A stretch of DNA of 64,000 bases from Symbiodinium natans (lineage: Eukaryota; Sar; Dinophyceae; Suessiales; Symbiodiniaceae): NCBI GenBank assembly GCA_905221605.1, contig CAJNDS010002101.1, positions 315,001-379,000 of the forward strand, written 5' to 3'. The position numbers and the translations under genes were made by a program. Below are positions 1 through 8,968 of the stretch, piece by piece. Below the pieces are notes generated by a model, which had not been told where the DNA came from, made no database searches, and saw only the letters and a program-made list of their open reading frames with translations. Numbering within the stretch: the first letter of the stretch is position 1; each line of letters begins with the position of its first letter.

Positions 1-12
1 GGGTCAGGATCT

Positions 13-39
13 AGGGTTTAGGGTTTAGGGTTTAGGGTA
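13..39 (+). repeat. TTTAGGG array at window start
   Basis: Three to four heptamers. On the left side of a real chromosome end the plus strand would read CCCTAAA, so this is an interstitial array. Confidence 0.9.
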
Positions 40-641
40 GAAGTAAAGGATCCTATCTTGAAAGGGGCCTGGGCTGGTGCATGCCAAACCCTCTCATCCT
101 GAAACCCTAAGAAAGTTAGGGTTTACGGTTTAGGGCTGAACCTCTTCCCACAGTCCTGAACCCGAAAGCCCTACAAAGCGAAAGAGCCCAAAAGGAAGTA
201 TTCGGGTTTCGGGTTTCTAGGGTTCTATGGTTGAGGGTGTTCAAGCTCTGGAAACTCGGTAACCAAGCAAGCTAGGATAACAAAGGGCAACCTTTGATGC
301 AAGCGAACCCGAAACCTCCTGAATCTCCAAATTAAACCAGCTAAGGGTTTATAGGGTTTAGGTCAAACCGGCTAAACCCTCAAAACAACAGCCTTGCCTT
401 CAAGCACGAGAAAGCTGACTTACCAAGGGGCTAACGGAACAAAACATACAAGAGACCTTGATGTAGGACATAGGGACTATGCAAGGTCTTTCTAGGGGGT
501 TATGTAAGGGATAAGAACCCTAAACTCTATATAAACCTTAAACCAGGGTCCCGTCTAGGGGTCCCTCCTGATATCCCTTAAGAAAACCTTCGGGAACCTT
601 AGGGAGCCGAGAGCCTGAGGGAGTAGTGCAGAATATTTGCG

Positions 642-770
642 ATTAGGGTTTAGGGTTTAGGGTTTTTAGGGTTTAGGGTAGGGTGTTTAGGGTTTAGGGT
701 TTAGGGTTTAGGGTTTAGGGTCTAGGGTCTAGGGTCTAGGGTCTAGGGTTTAGGGTTTAGGGTTTAGGGT
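642..770 (+). repeat. Interstitial TTTAGGG array with TCTAGGG variants
   Basis: About 18 heptamers, including four consecutive TCTAGGG units, followed by a C10 run. Confidence 0.95.
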
Positions 771-864
771 GAACCCCCCCCCCCTTGAGGGCCCTATCAA
801 GAAAGCTGGGCTCACTTGTGCTTGATCATGTGCTTGACTCGGTCTTTCATGGTGAGGACCTGGG

Positions 865-1010
865 CTCTATGGGTTCTACCGTGGACCCTTAAGGTTTTGG
901 TTTTAGGGTTTAGGGTTTAGGGTTGTAAGGATCCCTAGAGGAGTATGAGGGCCAGATTAGGAGTAGATTAAGGGGAACCTTTTAGGGTTACAAAGTTAAG
1001 AGTACGTGTC
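865..1010 (+). mobile_element. Family G hairpin element, split by a telomeric array
   Basis: Ends resemble the intact copy at 5105-5253 (TGGACCCTTAAGG at left, GGGGAACCTTTTAGGG and an AAC..GTAC stretch at right). Where the intact copy continues GGGTTTTGGGGTCCC, this one has TTTTAGGGTTTAGGGTTTAGGG, so telomeric repeat replaces or expands part of the left arm. Confidence 0.7.
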
Positions 1011-1230
1011 TGATTCCCTTGATGGGCAGCATCTACCCTTCAAAAGCCCTAAAACTCTTAGGGTTTAGGTTTGAAACATGTTCGAAGCCCTAAGCCCTTA
1101 TGGTCTAGCCCTAAGCCCTAAGCCCGAAGCCCTAAGCCCTAAACCCTAAACCGGCCGGAGTGGAAATTCATGTCAGGCTTGACGCCTCCGCGACTTCACT
1201 TTGGTGGCTCGTCCTTGTCAAACAGCCCCG

Positions 1231-1324
1231 AAGGGTCCATCTAATTACCTCATAATTATATACTTGCGCCCTAAAGTCCCTGTATAAGGCCCAAGTTTAT
1301 TTTATATTCAGGTACATGGACCCT
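1231..1324 (+). mobile_element. Family A hairpin element, diverged copy
   Basis: Starts AAGGGTCCAT and ends GTACATGGACCCT around the family core CCCTAAAGTCCCTGTATA. The right end runs directly into a CCCTAAA array. A lone family A end, GTACATGGACCCTTAGGG, follows at 1383-1400. Confidence 0.75.
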
Positions 1325-1398
1325 AAACCCTAGCCCTAAACCCTAAACCCCAAACCCTATAAACCCTAATAACTAGGTCTAGGTACATGGACCCTTAG

Positions 1399-1463
1399 GG
1401 AGCCAGCGGAGCCGTTCCCATTGGAGAATCTCGGCTTCCAGCAGAGATCTTCTGGGAGACATC
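1399..1463. CDS. Exon-like island, strand uncertain
   Basis: On the plus strand it lies between TTAG| and |GTGAGT and reads EPAEPFPLENLGFQQRSSGR. On the minus strand the same DNA reads SPRRSLLEAEILQWERLRWL. The plus-strand acceptor would be the terminal TTAG of a family A element end. Product not recognised. Confidence 0.3.
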
Positions 1464-1523
1464 GTGAGTAGCAACAGCCGCCCGCATGCCAGGAGAGGCT
1501 CATGGTAACCCTCCCGACGCTAC

Positions 1524-1711
1524 GGCATTGGCAACTGTTCCACTGCCACTTGAGACCAGGGAATTTTTCAATGCTCTCTGATCTCCGACCTGCAAGGTCT
1601 TCGCGGAACCGAACCCCAGTTGCGTCTCGGCGAGATACGTCAGCATTTTGCGCAAATCCTCCGATGTGCCTTTGACACTTCCGTGGCGCATGAACCGCTG
1701 CACAACGCCCC
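1524..1711 (-). CDS. Exon-like island, 62 codons, unknown protein
   Basis: Minus strand, between acceptor CTTGTACAG|GG and donor |GTAGCG. It starts with two bases that complete a split codon and then runs 62 codons without stop, beginning GVVQRFMRHGSVKGTSEDLR and continuing with KMLTYLAETQLGFG. Composition is protein-like with no low complexity. The open frame extends further upstream (to about 1850) and ends 5 codons past the donor. No family recognised. The plus strand is also partly open but reads less like protein. Confidence 0.45.
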
Positions 1712-1922
1712 CTGTACAAGCCAGGGTGCATGTGACGAGCGAGGCGACAAATGGTGCAGTTTCACCTTTCATAGGTGCATCCAGTTGATATGCATCTAGC
1801 TCCCGAGATGACGAAGATGAGTGCGAGTGCGACCGCCGTCCAACTTACGCCAAGAAAGAACCAAAGAAGGGCGGCTCCTGATCCTCCTTCCCTAAACCCG
1901 ACTTCCTAGATCCCCCCTACCT

Positions 1923-2000
1923 ACTATTTGCTCAAGAACCCGAAAAGCAAAGAGAACAATCCCCATCTTGCCCTTATGTGGAAAATATCTGTCATTTTTG
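1923..2000 (+). mobile_element. Family J hairpin element, partial
   Basis: Left terminal repeat CTACTATTTGCTCAAGAACCC and the family core AACAATCCCCATCTTGCCCTTAT. The right terminal repeat is missing; the element runs into a T22-G16 homopolymer block. Confidence 0.6.
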
Positions 2001-2006
2001 TTGTTG

Positions 2007-2042
2007 TTTTTTTTTTTTTTTTTTTTGGGGGGGGGGGGGGGG
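2007..2042 (+). repeat. T-tract joined to G-tract
   Basis: About 20 T followed by about 16 G, preceded by TTGTTGTT. Similar C-to-A junctions occur at 22052-22082 and 40914-40934. Confidence 0.95.
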
Positions 2043-2445
2043 CTTCTCAAGTAAATGGAAGCTACTGCTCCGGAAGTAGCTTTCCCAAAAGGATGACATA
2101 AATCACTTACTAGTACTTAGTAGGGCACCTGATTCCTGACTTGTCTAAACCCGAAACACAAACCGCTGGAGTTCGGAAGGCTAGGGTTGAAAAGTTGGGT
2201 TGGAGGGTGAAGATTTTTGGGCTTAGGGTGTTGGCTTGACATTGGTTCCTAAATCCCTCAGCTTTAAACCTTAAACCCAAAACCCCGAGGTCCTGTCTTG
2301 TTGTGGGTGAGTTTCCCTTATGCACCCCTCTACTTCTCTATAAACCCACAGGGGTTTGGGGATTTTGGGCTTAGGCGGGAAGTTTGGTCTTGAAATTGAC
2401 AGAGGGCTTTGGCCCCTTCCGCCGCTGACATCAAGGGATGAAGAC

Positions 2446-2583
2446 GCGTACCCCTAAGGTTGTATCCCTCAAAGGTTCCTCTTAATATACTCCACTCCTA
2501 ATATGGCCCTCATGCTATGTACCTTAAGGATCTTAATAAACGGATTCCCCAAAACCCACGGGCACAACCTCAAGATTCCAAGG
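2446..2583 (-). mobile_element. Family G hairpin element
   Basis: Reverse-oriented copy: ACCCCTAAGGTTGTATCCCT at left, TCCTCTTAATATACTCC, TAATATGGCCCTCAT and AAAACCCACGGGCACAACCT at right. Confidence 0.75.
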
Positions 2584-2588
2584 TAGAA

Positions 2589-2731
2589 ACCCTAAACCCT
2601 AAACCCTTAACCCCAAACCCTAAACCCGAAACCCGAAACCCTAAACCCCAAACCCTAAACTCCAAACCTAGTTTAGGCTAGGGTTTAGGGTTTAGGGTTT
2701 AGGGCTTAGGGCTTAGGGCTTAGGGTTTAGG
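2589..2731. repeat. Converging CCCTAAA and TTTAGGG arrays
   Basis: A degenerate CCCTAAA array (2589-2667) meets a TTTAGGG/CTTAGGG array (2675-2730) with only about 8 bases between them, making a telomeric palindrome. Confidence 0.9.
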
Positions 2732-2788
2732 ATCCAAACCCTTGAACCCTTAAAGCCTTAAACCCTAAACCCGAAACCCCTAAGCCAC

Positions 2789-2852
2789 TCAGGCCAGCCA
2801 GGCCCCGTGCTAGAAGCAAGATGAAGTACGCTAGCAGGATCGGCCAATACAC
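2789..2852 (-). CDS. Exon-like island encoding a likely transmembrane helix
   Basis: Minus strand: pyrimidine-rich acceptor CCCTTCTCCAG|G, then 21 codons reading VYWPILLAYFILLLARGLAG, then one extra base before |GTGGCT. The block is strongly hydrophobic and ends in an Arg, typical of a membrane-spanning helix. It is followed downstream (lower coordinates) by telomeric repeat and upstream by a family B element. Parent protein unknown. The plus strand is open (KMKYASRIGQYTWRR) but lacks a comparable acceptor. Confidence 0.5.
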
Positions 2853-2903
2853 CTGGAGAAGGGCCCAGGGCTTTCTGCGCCCGCCTGGTTTGGGGCTTAG
2901 CTT

Positions 2904-3013
2904 AGCTTTGGAGTAAACCCTGAAAAAAAAAGTATATACTTTTTAGGTATAAGTAGCTATAATAGGAACCCAGAACCAAAAAAAGTATTCAAGTATGGTA
3001 CACCAAGACCCAG
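2904..3013 (+). mobile_element. Family B element
   Basis: CTTTGGAGTA start, AGTATATACTTTTTAGGTATAAGTAGC core and CCAAGACCCAG end. Confidence 0.85.
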
Positions 3014-3302
3014 TTAGGGTTTAGGACCTTCTGAGGTCGGGGGCATGAGTTGGGTTAAGGTGTTCACTCTTGGGCTCGGGTGTTTGTTTGTTGGAACTGA
3101 TGGCCCTTTTTTTGGGAGGATAGATTCTCTTAAGCTATACTTGCTAGTTCTCAGCATAGGGAACTATGCCCCGAATCTAACCCTTGAAGGGTATACATGC
3201 TTTTGCATACATTCGTATACCCCTGAGAACCCTACTTCTAGACAGGTAAGAACCGGTCAGTTTAAGGTTTAGGGCTCAGGGGAATATACAGATAAACACA
3301 CA

Positions 3303-3325
3303 TATATATATATATATATATATGT
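3303..3325. repeat. (TA)n microsatellite
   Basis: About 11 AT units following ACACACAT. Confidence 0.95.
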
Positions 3326-3454
3326 GGCAGTATTATAAAAAAGAGTAAAACTGATTAATCCGCCAGTATAACCATCTACGGGGCAAGTAGCTTACCGATG
3401 TTCCCCCAATTCCCGAGGAAGTCAGTTTAGGAAACCCGGAAACCTGAAACCTTA

Positions 3455-3512
3455 GACCCTAAACCCTAAACCCTAAACCCTAAACCCTAAACCCTAAACC
3501 CTAAACCCTAGA
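3455..3512 (-). repeat. CCCTAAA array
   Basis: Eight near-perfect units. Confidence 0.95.
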
Positions 3513-3679
3513 CCGGCCCATCATGTCGAGGCTGCGGAGCTTCCGGCTTCTTAGGCGTGGGCTTCGGGGTTCGGGATGCCAAGAGGGTTTAGGGTCTACA
3601 AAGGGTTGAGGGTTTAGGGTTTGTGGTTTAGGGTTCCCCTGCAAATTATAAGGGCCCCAAAAAGGCACCCCCTATTTCC

Positions 3680-3789
3680 CTACTTTGGAGCAAACCCTGG
3701 AAAAAAGTACATACTTCTTAGGTATAAGTAGCAACAATAGGAACCCAGAATCAAAAACATGTATTAAAGTATAGTGCTCCAAACCCCAG
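3680..3789 (+). mobile_element. Family B element
   Basis: TACTTTGGAG start, CTTAGGTATAAGTAGCAACA core, GCTCCAAACCCCAG end. Confidence 0.85.
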
Positions 3790-3950
3790 AATTTCGGAAA
3801 CCCCCCCCAAATGCCACACTCCAGGGACGCTCTCGCCCAGGCTGCGTACCGGCAAGTCGAACATGGACAGGAAGGTCATCACCTGAACTCTCCGAAAATG
3901 TTTTAAGGTTTCGGGTTTAGGGTTTAGGGCTTGGGGTTTGGGGTTTAGGG

Positions 3951-4139
3951 CTAGACCCAGGAGTAACCTAGGAATAACGAGGGTGCCCTTCTTGGTTCTG
4001 AGGGGATTACAAGGGAGCCGTGAACCCCAACCCAACACAAAGGAAAGAAGGGCCTAAACCCTAAACCCTAAACCCTAAACCCTAAACCCGTAACCCTAAA
4101 CCCTAAACCCTAAACCCTAAACCCTAAACCGGGTCCTAG
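3951..4139 (+). mobile_element. Family C hairpin element, split by a telomeric array
   Basis: Left half CTAGACCCAGGAGTAACCTA and GGGTGCCCTTCTTGG match other family C copies. The normal right end, GGGCCTACTCCGGGTCCTAG, is broken here into GGGCCT, about 76 bases of CCCTAAA repeat (4054-4130), and GGGTCCTAG. Confidence 0.8.
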
Positions 4140-4203
4140 CCTGTAATTCTGAGGTCCTCAAGGTCTTGGGGTTTTACTCTTAAGGGACTAAAGTAAGCCC
4201 TGA

Positions 4204-4242
4204 ACCCTAAACCCCAAACCCTAAACCCTAAACCCCAAACCC
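4204..4242 (-). repeat. CCCTAAA/CCCCAAA array
   Basis: Five units, followed by a G-run. Confidence 0.85.
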
Positions 4243-4599
4243 AAGCGAAGGGGGGGGAGCTTAGGGAGCCTCAGAGACCGAGCAGTAGTCTAAGGGAACT
4301 TTGCGATGCCTCCTCGCTTAGACGCCCTCCTGCCTCAAGGACCTTCAGGGTTTAGGGTGTAGGGTTTAGGATTTGGGGTTTAGGGTCTATAGGGGGTCCA
4401 TAGGGTTTAGGGTCTACTGAAGGGGTCTGATCAATTAGAATGCGTACTGGGTCTTTGTGAGGGGGGGGGCGGTGCGGGGCGAAGCCCTGTCGAGTCAAGG
4501 AAATGTTGCAGATGTCATCTGCATCCACAACCCATACCCCCTGGGAGGATCCAAGAAAGTAGAACCCCCAAATAGTACCCCATACCTGGGGATGTCAAC

Positions 4600-4672
4600 C
4601 TCCTCTCATTAAGGTCCCTGTTTAAGAGAGCTTAGAAGAGGGTTCACCCTTATAAGGGTCCCCTTATCCTAC
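4600..4672 (+). mobile_element. Family K element, partial
   Basis: TAAGGTCCCTGTTTAAGAGA and AAGGGTCCCCTTATCCTACC are shared with 11951-12063 and 40146-40262; the left third is missing. Confidence 0.6.
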
Positions 4673-4707
4673 CTAGCAATACCACTATTGTTTATTCTTA
4701 GGATCAC

Positions 4708-4776
4708 AGGCTGGCATCCCGGGCGGCCCTCTCGGCCTCCCACCACGAATGCAGCAAAAACGCCGTCCCCCCAGGC
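4708..4776 (-). CDS. Exon-like island, 22 codons
   Basis: Minus strand: GGTTGACCAG|G acceptor, then PGGTAFLLHSWWEAERAARD and a few more codons, and |GTGATC as donor. Length is 1 + 66 + 2 bases. Other frames and the plus strand are also stop-free, so GC richness alone could explain the openness; the Trp/Glu/Arg-rich reading is the most protein-like. Confidence 0.4.
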
Positions 4777-4857
4777 CTGGTCAACCGGCGCTTCCCCTTC
4801 TTTAGGGTTTAGGGTTAAAAGATGTTAAAAGGGTTTAGGGCTTTTAGGGTTTAAGGC

Positions 4858-4957
4858 CCAGCCGCGGCTGAATTTGCTGAGAGACGAAGATGGACTGGAG
4901 CAAGTTCTCCGTCATGTCCAGCGACGGCTTGCCCTTTGCCGCCCCAGCGGAGCTCGT
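4858..4957 (-). CDS. Exon-like island, about 33 codons
   Basis: Minus strand after TTTAAACCCAG|: reads GKPSLDMTENLLQSIFVSQQ. The 3' boundary is unclear (possible GC donor near 4858). The plus strand is open too (LNLLRDEDGLEQVLRHVQRR), so strand is uncertain. Confidence 0.35.
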
Positions 4958-5052
4958 CTGGGTTTAAAGCTGGCGCAGCAGCTGAAACCGACACGGAACC
5001 CTCGAAGGGATCTACTTTTTGGATCCTCCTAGGGCTCTGGGGAAGCAGTCCC

Positions 5053-5106
5053 TAAACCCAAACCCTAAACCCTAAACCCTAAACCCTAAACCCTAAACCC
5101 TAAACT
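5053..5106 (-). repeat. CCCTAAA array
   Basis: About eight units abutting a family G element. Confidence 0.95.
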
Positions 5107-5253
5107 CTAGGGGTTCTACCTTGGACCCCTAAGGTTGTACCCTTGGGTTTTGGGGTCCCTTTTTCAGGATCCCTAAGGGAGTATAAGGGCCATATTCGAA
5201 GTATATTAAGGGGAACCTCTAGGGGTACAACCTTAGGGGTACGAGTCTTCATG
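5105..5253 (+). mobile_element. Family G hairpin element, intact reference copy
   Basis: GGGGTTCTACCTTGGACCCC at left, imperfectly repeated in inverted form by GGGGTACAACCTTAGGGGTA at right. Core GGGAGTATAAGGGCCATATT. Confidence 0.85.
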
Positions 5254-5460
5254 CCTTGAGCAGTGATAGGAATGGGCATTTTGGGCAGCTCGCGTTGTAG
5301 CTGTACAAGGTCTACAGAGGGGACATCTCGGCATTTGAATTGAAGATGCACCATATTTGTCTGAGGGTCGAAGTTGTGGAGTTTAGGATCTGAACGCTAA
5401 CCCTAAACCCTGAACCCCAAACCCCAAAACCCAAAACTCTAAACCCTAAACACGAAACCC

Positions 5461-5517
5461 GAGACCCTAAACCCTAAACCCTAAACCCTAAACCCTAAAC
5501 CCTAAACCCTAAACCCT
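5461..5517 (-). repeat. CCCTAAA array
   Basis: About eight perfect units; degenerate units extend left to 5396. Confidence 0.95.
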
Positions 5518-5607
5518 CCCCCTTCCTCAGAAGGTCTCTTGGGGCCCCCGGCCAGCGCAATCCCAACTGCCCTTGTGCCGCTCCACCAGAACTTAAACCT
5601 TCGCAGC

Positions 5608-5672
5608 TGAGGGTTCAGGGTTCAGGGTTTAGGGTTTAGGGTTTAGGGTTTAGGGTTTAGGGTTTAGGGTTT
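5608..5672 (+). repeat. TTTAGGG array
   Basis: About nine units. With 5461-5517 it brackets a 90-bp GC-rich island in outward, end-like orientation. Confidence 0.95.
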
Positions 5673-5793
5673 AAGCCGCTAGACCTCCACCACAAACCCT
5701 GTGTTAGGATCAGGGTTCTAGAGTTCTTGGGTTCAGGGCTTCGCCCTGAAGAGCCAAAACCTGCCACCCCCGCTCGAAATTTGCGCCTTATCA

Positions 5794-5905
5794 CCTACCT
5801 CTGGAGTAGACCCAGAAACAAAAAGTATATACTTTTTAGGTATAAGTAACTATAATGGGAACCTGAAACCAAAAAAATATTAAAGTATAGTACTCCAAAG
5901 CCCAG
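5794..5905 (+). mobile_element. Family B element with ATCA target duplication
   Basis: CCTACCTCTGGAGTAGACCC to CTCCAAAGCCCAG, flanked directly by ATCA on both sides (5790-5793 and 5906-5909). Internal AGTATATACTTTTTAGGTAT. Too short to code for a transposase; non-autonomous. Confidence 0.9.
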
Positions 5906-6390
5906 ATCATTGGGTTGGGGGGGGGGGTAGCTAACCCCTCAACCCGAACCCTAAACCCAAATCCCTACGTCATGCCCAGCTTGCCCTGAGAATGCAACGG
6001 TGTGGGGCTAAGGATACGCCACCTCAACCTAAGGGGCTTGGGCTTAGGGTTCTAGGGGCTCACTGTTTAGGGTTCTAGGGTCTTAGGGTTTGAGTGGGTA
6101 AGGGTTTCGGGTTCGAGGGGCTTCGGATGTTTCAGGTTTTGGGTCGGAGAGGCTTAGGGTTTAGGGTTCTAGGCGCTTGGCGTTTAACGGCTTAGGGTCC
6201 AGGGTGCTAACTTTAGGGTTCTAAGGGAGTAGTGTTGAGGGGGTTTAGGGGCGAAGGGCTTGGGGGCTTTGGGGGCTTTAGGGTTTATTGGGGGGTTAGT
6301 GCAAGATCTCCCTTCCCGGATAGAGCCAGTTGACTTGAATCCCTATCACCCTTGTGTGGATAGAGGACCCTAACCAGTAAATCTGTCAAG

Positions 6391-6660
6391 GGAGTCTTAC
6401 TTGGACCCCTAAGGATGCACCCCTTAGACGAGGTCCCCCTACAGTAAACTCCAAAAAGTTGGAACATCCTTGTCCCCATACCCCGAACCGTATACTAAAG
6501 GGAATCCCAGCCGCAATCATCAGTAAACCATGTTCCAACTTTCTGGAGTTTACTGTAATATACTCTCTCAATATGGCCCTCATATTCCCTTAGAGGATGC
6601 TTGAAAAAAGGGTCCCCAAAGCCAAGGGTACAAGCTTAGGGGTCCACGGTAGAGTCCCAT
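6391..6660 (-). mobile_element. Family G element carrying a nested family H element
   Basis: Outer arms TTGGACCCCTAAGGATGCAC and AGGGTACAAGCTTAGGGGTC. The outer element is interrupted at 6442-6555. Confidence 0.85.
6442..6555 (+). mobile_element. Family H MITE, Tc1/mariner-like TA insertion
   Basis: 114 bp with about 26-bp terminal inverted repeats starting CAGTAAACTCC and ending GGAGTTTACTG, flanked by TA on both sides (6440-6441, 6556-6557). TA duplication and a CAGT terminus are typical of Tc1/mariner-derived MITEs. Confidence 0.85.
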
Positions 6661-7030
6661 GATTCTAAACCCTGTAAGTCCTAAAAGACCCCAAGCCCCC
6701 AAGCCCCAAAACTTCTAAACCTTGATCCCTTAACCCCCCCCAACACCCCTAGAACCCCTAAACCCCGAACTTCTGATCCCGAAACCCTAAAATCCCTACA
6801 TGCTAAAGCCCCAAACCCTTAGCCCGTTAACTTCTCAAGCCTAAAACCCCTAAAACCCCAGAACCCGGAACTTCCGAAAGCCTAAACCCTTAAACCCTAA
6901 ACCCTGTCCCCTCAACTTCAAAAGCCCTAGAAACCCCAAAACAAACTGAAACCCATAACTCCCTGAAATTCCCAAAGCCCGATAACCCTAAAACCCTAAA
7001 CCCTAAACTCTAAACCCCAAACCTTCTAAG
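6660..7030 (-). repeat. Highly degenerate CCCTAAA-derived tract
   Basis: Many AACCCC/CCCTAAA-like words with irregular spacing and no island or hairpin. It looks like decayed telomeric array. Confidence 0.7.
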
Positions 7031-7192
7031 CTCGCAAACTTCGAGGGGTTCTAGGGTTTATGGTTTAGGACTTAGGGGTTGGGGTTTAGGGTTAACATTT
7101 AGGGTTTGGGGCTTCGGGTTGAGGGTCCCGGGCTTAAGGGCTGAGACTGAAACTGTTGAGCTCTATAAGGTTTACTCTAAGGCGCGCAAATG

Positions 7193-7241
7193 TAGGGTTT
7201 AGGGTTTAGGGTTTAGGGTTTAGGGTTTAGGGTTTAGGGTT
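7193..7241 (+). repeat. TTTAGGG array
   Basis: Seven units, ending 5 bases before the exon-like island 7246-7283. Confidence 0.95.
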
Positions 7242-7245
7242 ACAC

Positions 7246-7283
7246 GGCAGCCAAGGCACTCCGGGAGCTTGCGTGTGAAAGGC
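7246..7283 (-). CDS. 38-nt exon-like island between two telomeric arrays
   Basis: Minus strand: acceptor CCTATTTCGTGCAG|G and donor |GTGTAA. Reads two bases plus LSHASSRSALAA. CCCTAAA repeats of a 260-bp array end about 12 nt upstream of the acceptor, and the donor itself runs into CCCTAAA. The upstream intron would be at least 260 nt of telomeric repeat. Confidence 0.4.
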
Positions 7284-7289
7284 CTGCAC

Positions 7290-7551
7290 GAAATAGGGTT
7301 TAGGGTTTAGGGTTTAGGGTTCGGGTTTAGGGTTTAGGGTTTAGGGTTTAGGGTTTAGGGTTTAGGGTTTAGGGTTTAGGGTTTAGGGTTTAGGGTTTAG
7401 GGTTTAGGGTTTAGGGTTTAAGGGTTTAGGGTTTAGGGTTTAGGGTTTAGGGTTTAGGGTTTAGGGTTTAGGGTTTAGGGTTTAGGGTTTAGGGTTTAGG
7501 GTTTAGGGTTTAGGGTTTAGGGTTTAGGGTTTAGGGTTTAGGGTTTAGGGT
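7290..7551 (+). repeat. Longest TTTAGGG array of the window
   Basis: About 37 heptamers with two small irregularities (TTCGGG near 7320; one extra base near 7420). The high sequence identity suggests recent formation or expansion. Confidence 0.98.
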
Positions 7552-7729
7552 CCGCCGACCCTGGCGGCGTGTTGGATGGGAAAAGGAGGTGAAAACTCTC
7601 CCTCCAAAAACGCGGGGGGTAGGGGGGGGTACCCGGGCAGCTTTTCCATGGAGGGCCAGGCCACCCACACCGCATAAACTCACGGACCATAGGCGGTTTC
7701 GCACAGGACATAGGGGTCTTTGGGAAAAA

Positions 7730-7800
7730 ACCCCCACCCACCCCCAACCCCCTCCCCCCTCCCCCCCCCCCCCCACCCCACCCCCCCACCCCCCTCTCCG
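7730..7800. repeat. C-rich homopurine/homopyrimidine tract
   Basis: About 70 bases of CCCACCC/CCCTCCC. It gives stop-free frames in several phases that are not credible genes. Confidence 0.95.
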
Positions 7801-8011
7801 CTTGTTGGGCTTGATTTGATGGGGCTGCCCTCCTTCACGCTGGCTTCAGCTCCTGTTAGGGTCCTGGTGCTACCCCCTACCCCCACCCCCCCCCTCCCCA
7901 ACGTTTCACAACAGAGGCTCAAGCAGATTTTGGCATCCTTTGAGCTGACGAGCGCGTTTAAACCTTTCAACTATGCTCCAGCGGGGTCGGCGGCTTGAGC
8001 CGGAGGCTCTT

Positions 8012-8104
8012 AAATTTAGGGTTTAGGGTTTAGGGTTCAGGGTTTAGGGTTTAGGGTTTGGGGTTTGGGGTTTAGGGTTTAGGGTTTAGGGTTTAGGGTT
8101 TAGG
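8012..8104 (+). repeat. TTTAGGG/TTTGGGG array
   Basis: About 13 units, including TTTGGGG variants. Confidence 0.95.
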
Positions 8105-8147
8105 CTTCAGAGTTTGGGCTTTGGGGCACACAAGCTCAGACCCATAC

Positions 8148-8192
8148 CTCATCCTTCCCGGACCGGCTTCTTTGCAGGCCAGACTCGGGTGC
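8148..8192 (-). CDS. 45-nt exon-like island, phase 0-0
   Basis: Minus strand: acceptor AGTCTTTGTAG|G and donor GATGAG|GTATGG. Exactly 15 codons, APESGLQRSRSGKDE. It sits between arrays 8012-8104 and 8211-8286. Confidence 0.42.
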
Positions 8193-8210
8193 CTACAAAG
8201 ACTCTGCACC

Positions 8211-8286
8211 CTAAACTAAACCCTAAACCCTAAACCCTAAACCCTAAACCCTAAACCTTAAACCCTAAACCCTAAACCCTAAACTT
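8211..8286 (-). repeat. CCCTAAA array
   Basis: About 10 units. Confidence 0.95.
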
Positions 8287-8334
8287 TACGGTTTTAGGGT
8301 TTGGGTCTTTTAGCGTCCTAGCTCGGCTTGCCTC

Positions 8335-8597
8335 AAGGGACTGCATCTATAGGGGTCTGGGCGTCGATTCTCTGCAAGCCGAGGCACACTCGGCAAGAAG
8401 CCCAAGCCGCTGCATGAGAGAATAACCAAGGTCTGTTTCCAGCCATGCGGCTTGCCATGTTGAAGTTGGACAGTGGCTCTTCCACCACGTAAACAAGAGA
8501 GGTGCTTGGGGCGAACGCGCAAGTCACCTTGGGCACCGCGCGGTTCGAGCTTGCACGCTCCTATGCAGAAATTGAGGGTCGGGCTGTGTGGCCCCAA
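8335..8597 (-). CDS. Coding-like segment, possibly two exons
   Basis: Minus strand. One candidate exon after TTTCTGCATAG|G reads SVQARTARCP up to AAG|GTGACT. A second follows TTCTCTCATGCAG| and reads GLGFLPSVPRLAENRRPDPY up to a GC donor. Continuous open frames on the same strand (VTCAFAPSTSLVYVVEEPLS) offer an unspliced alternative. Confidence 0.3.
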
Positions 8598-8619
8598 ACC
8601 CCGAAGCCCTGCCTCTGAC

Positions 8620-8686
8620 CCTAAACCCTAAACCCTAAACCCTAAACCCTAAACCCTAAACCCTAAACCCTAAACCCTAAACCCTG
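8620..8686 (-). repeat. CCCTAAA array
   Basis: Nine units. Confidence 0.95.
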
Positions 8687-8833
8687 GGTCTTTGTTGCGG
8701 GTTTAGGGTTACTGGATTTTGAGAGCGTGGCCGGGTTTAGGTGCCCATGCATAGGGGGTTTGCGAACATGAACCCCCTAAACGCTACACCCTAAACCCCA
8801 AGCCCTTTTAGCGAATTTTGGGGTTTAAGGTTT

Positions 8834-8943
8834 CTACTATTTGCGTAAGAGCCCCCAAAGAATGAGATGCTAGTCCCCGTATTGCCCTTATAACTGAGGA
8901 AAAATATTTTACTTGTCTTGACTGGTTCTTAAGCAAACACTAG
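8834..8943 (+). mobile_element. Family J hairpin element
   Basis: CTACTATTTGCGTAAGAGCC at left; GGTTCTTAAGCAAACACTAG at right. Confidence 0.85.
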
Positions 8944-8968
8944 GTATGAGGCTTAGGGTTCAGGGTCC

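Noticed and set aside
7531-7998. Overlapping glycine- or proline-rich frames
   Set aside because: Caused by the C-rich tract 7730-7800 and adjacent repeats on both strands.
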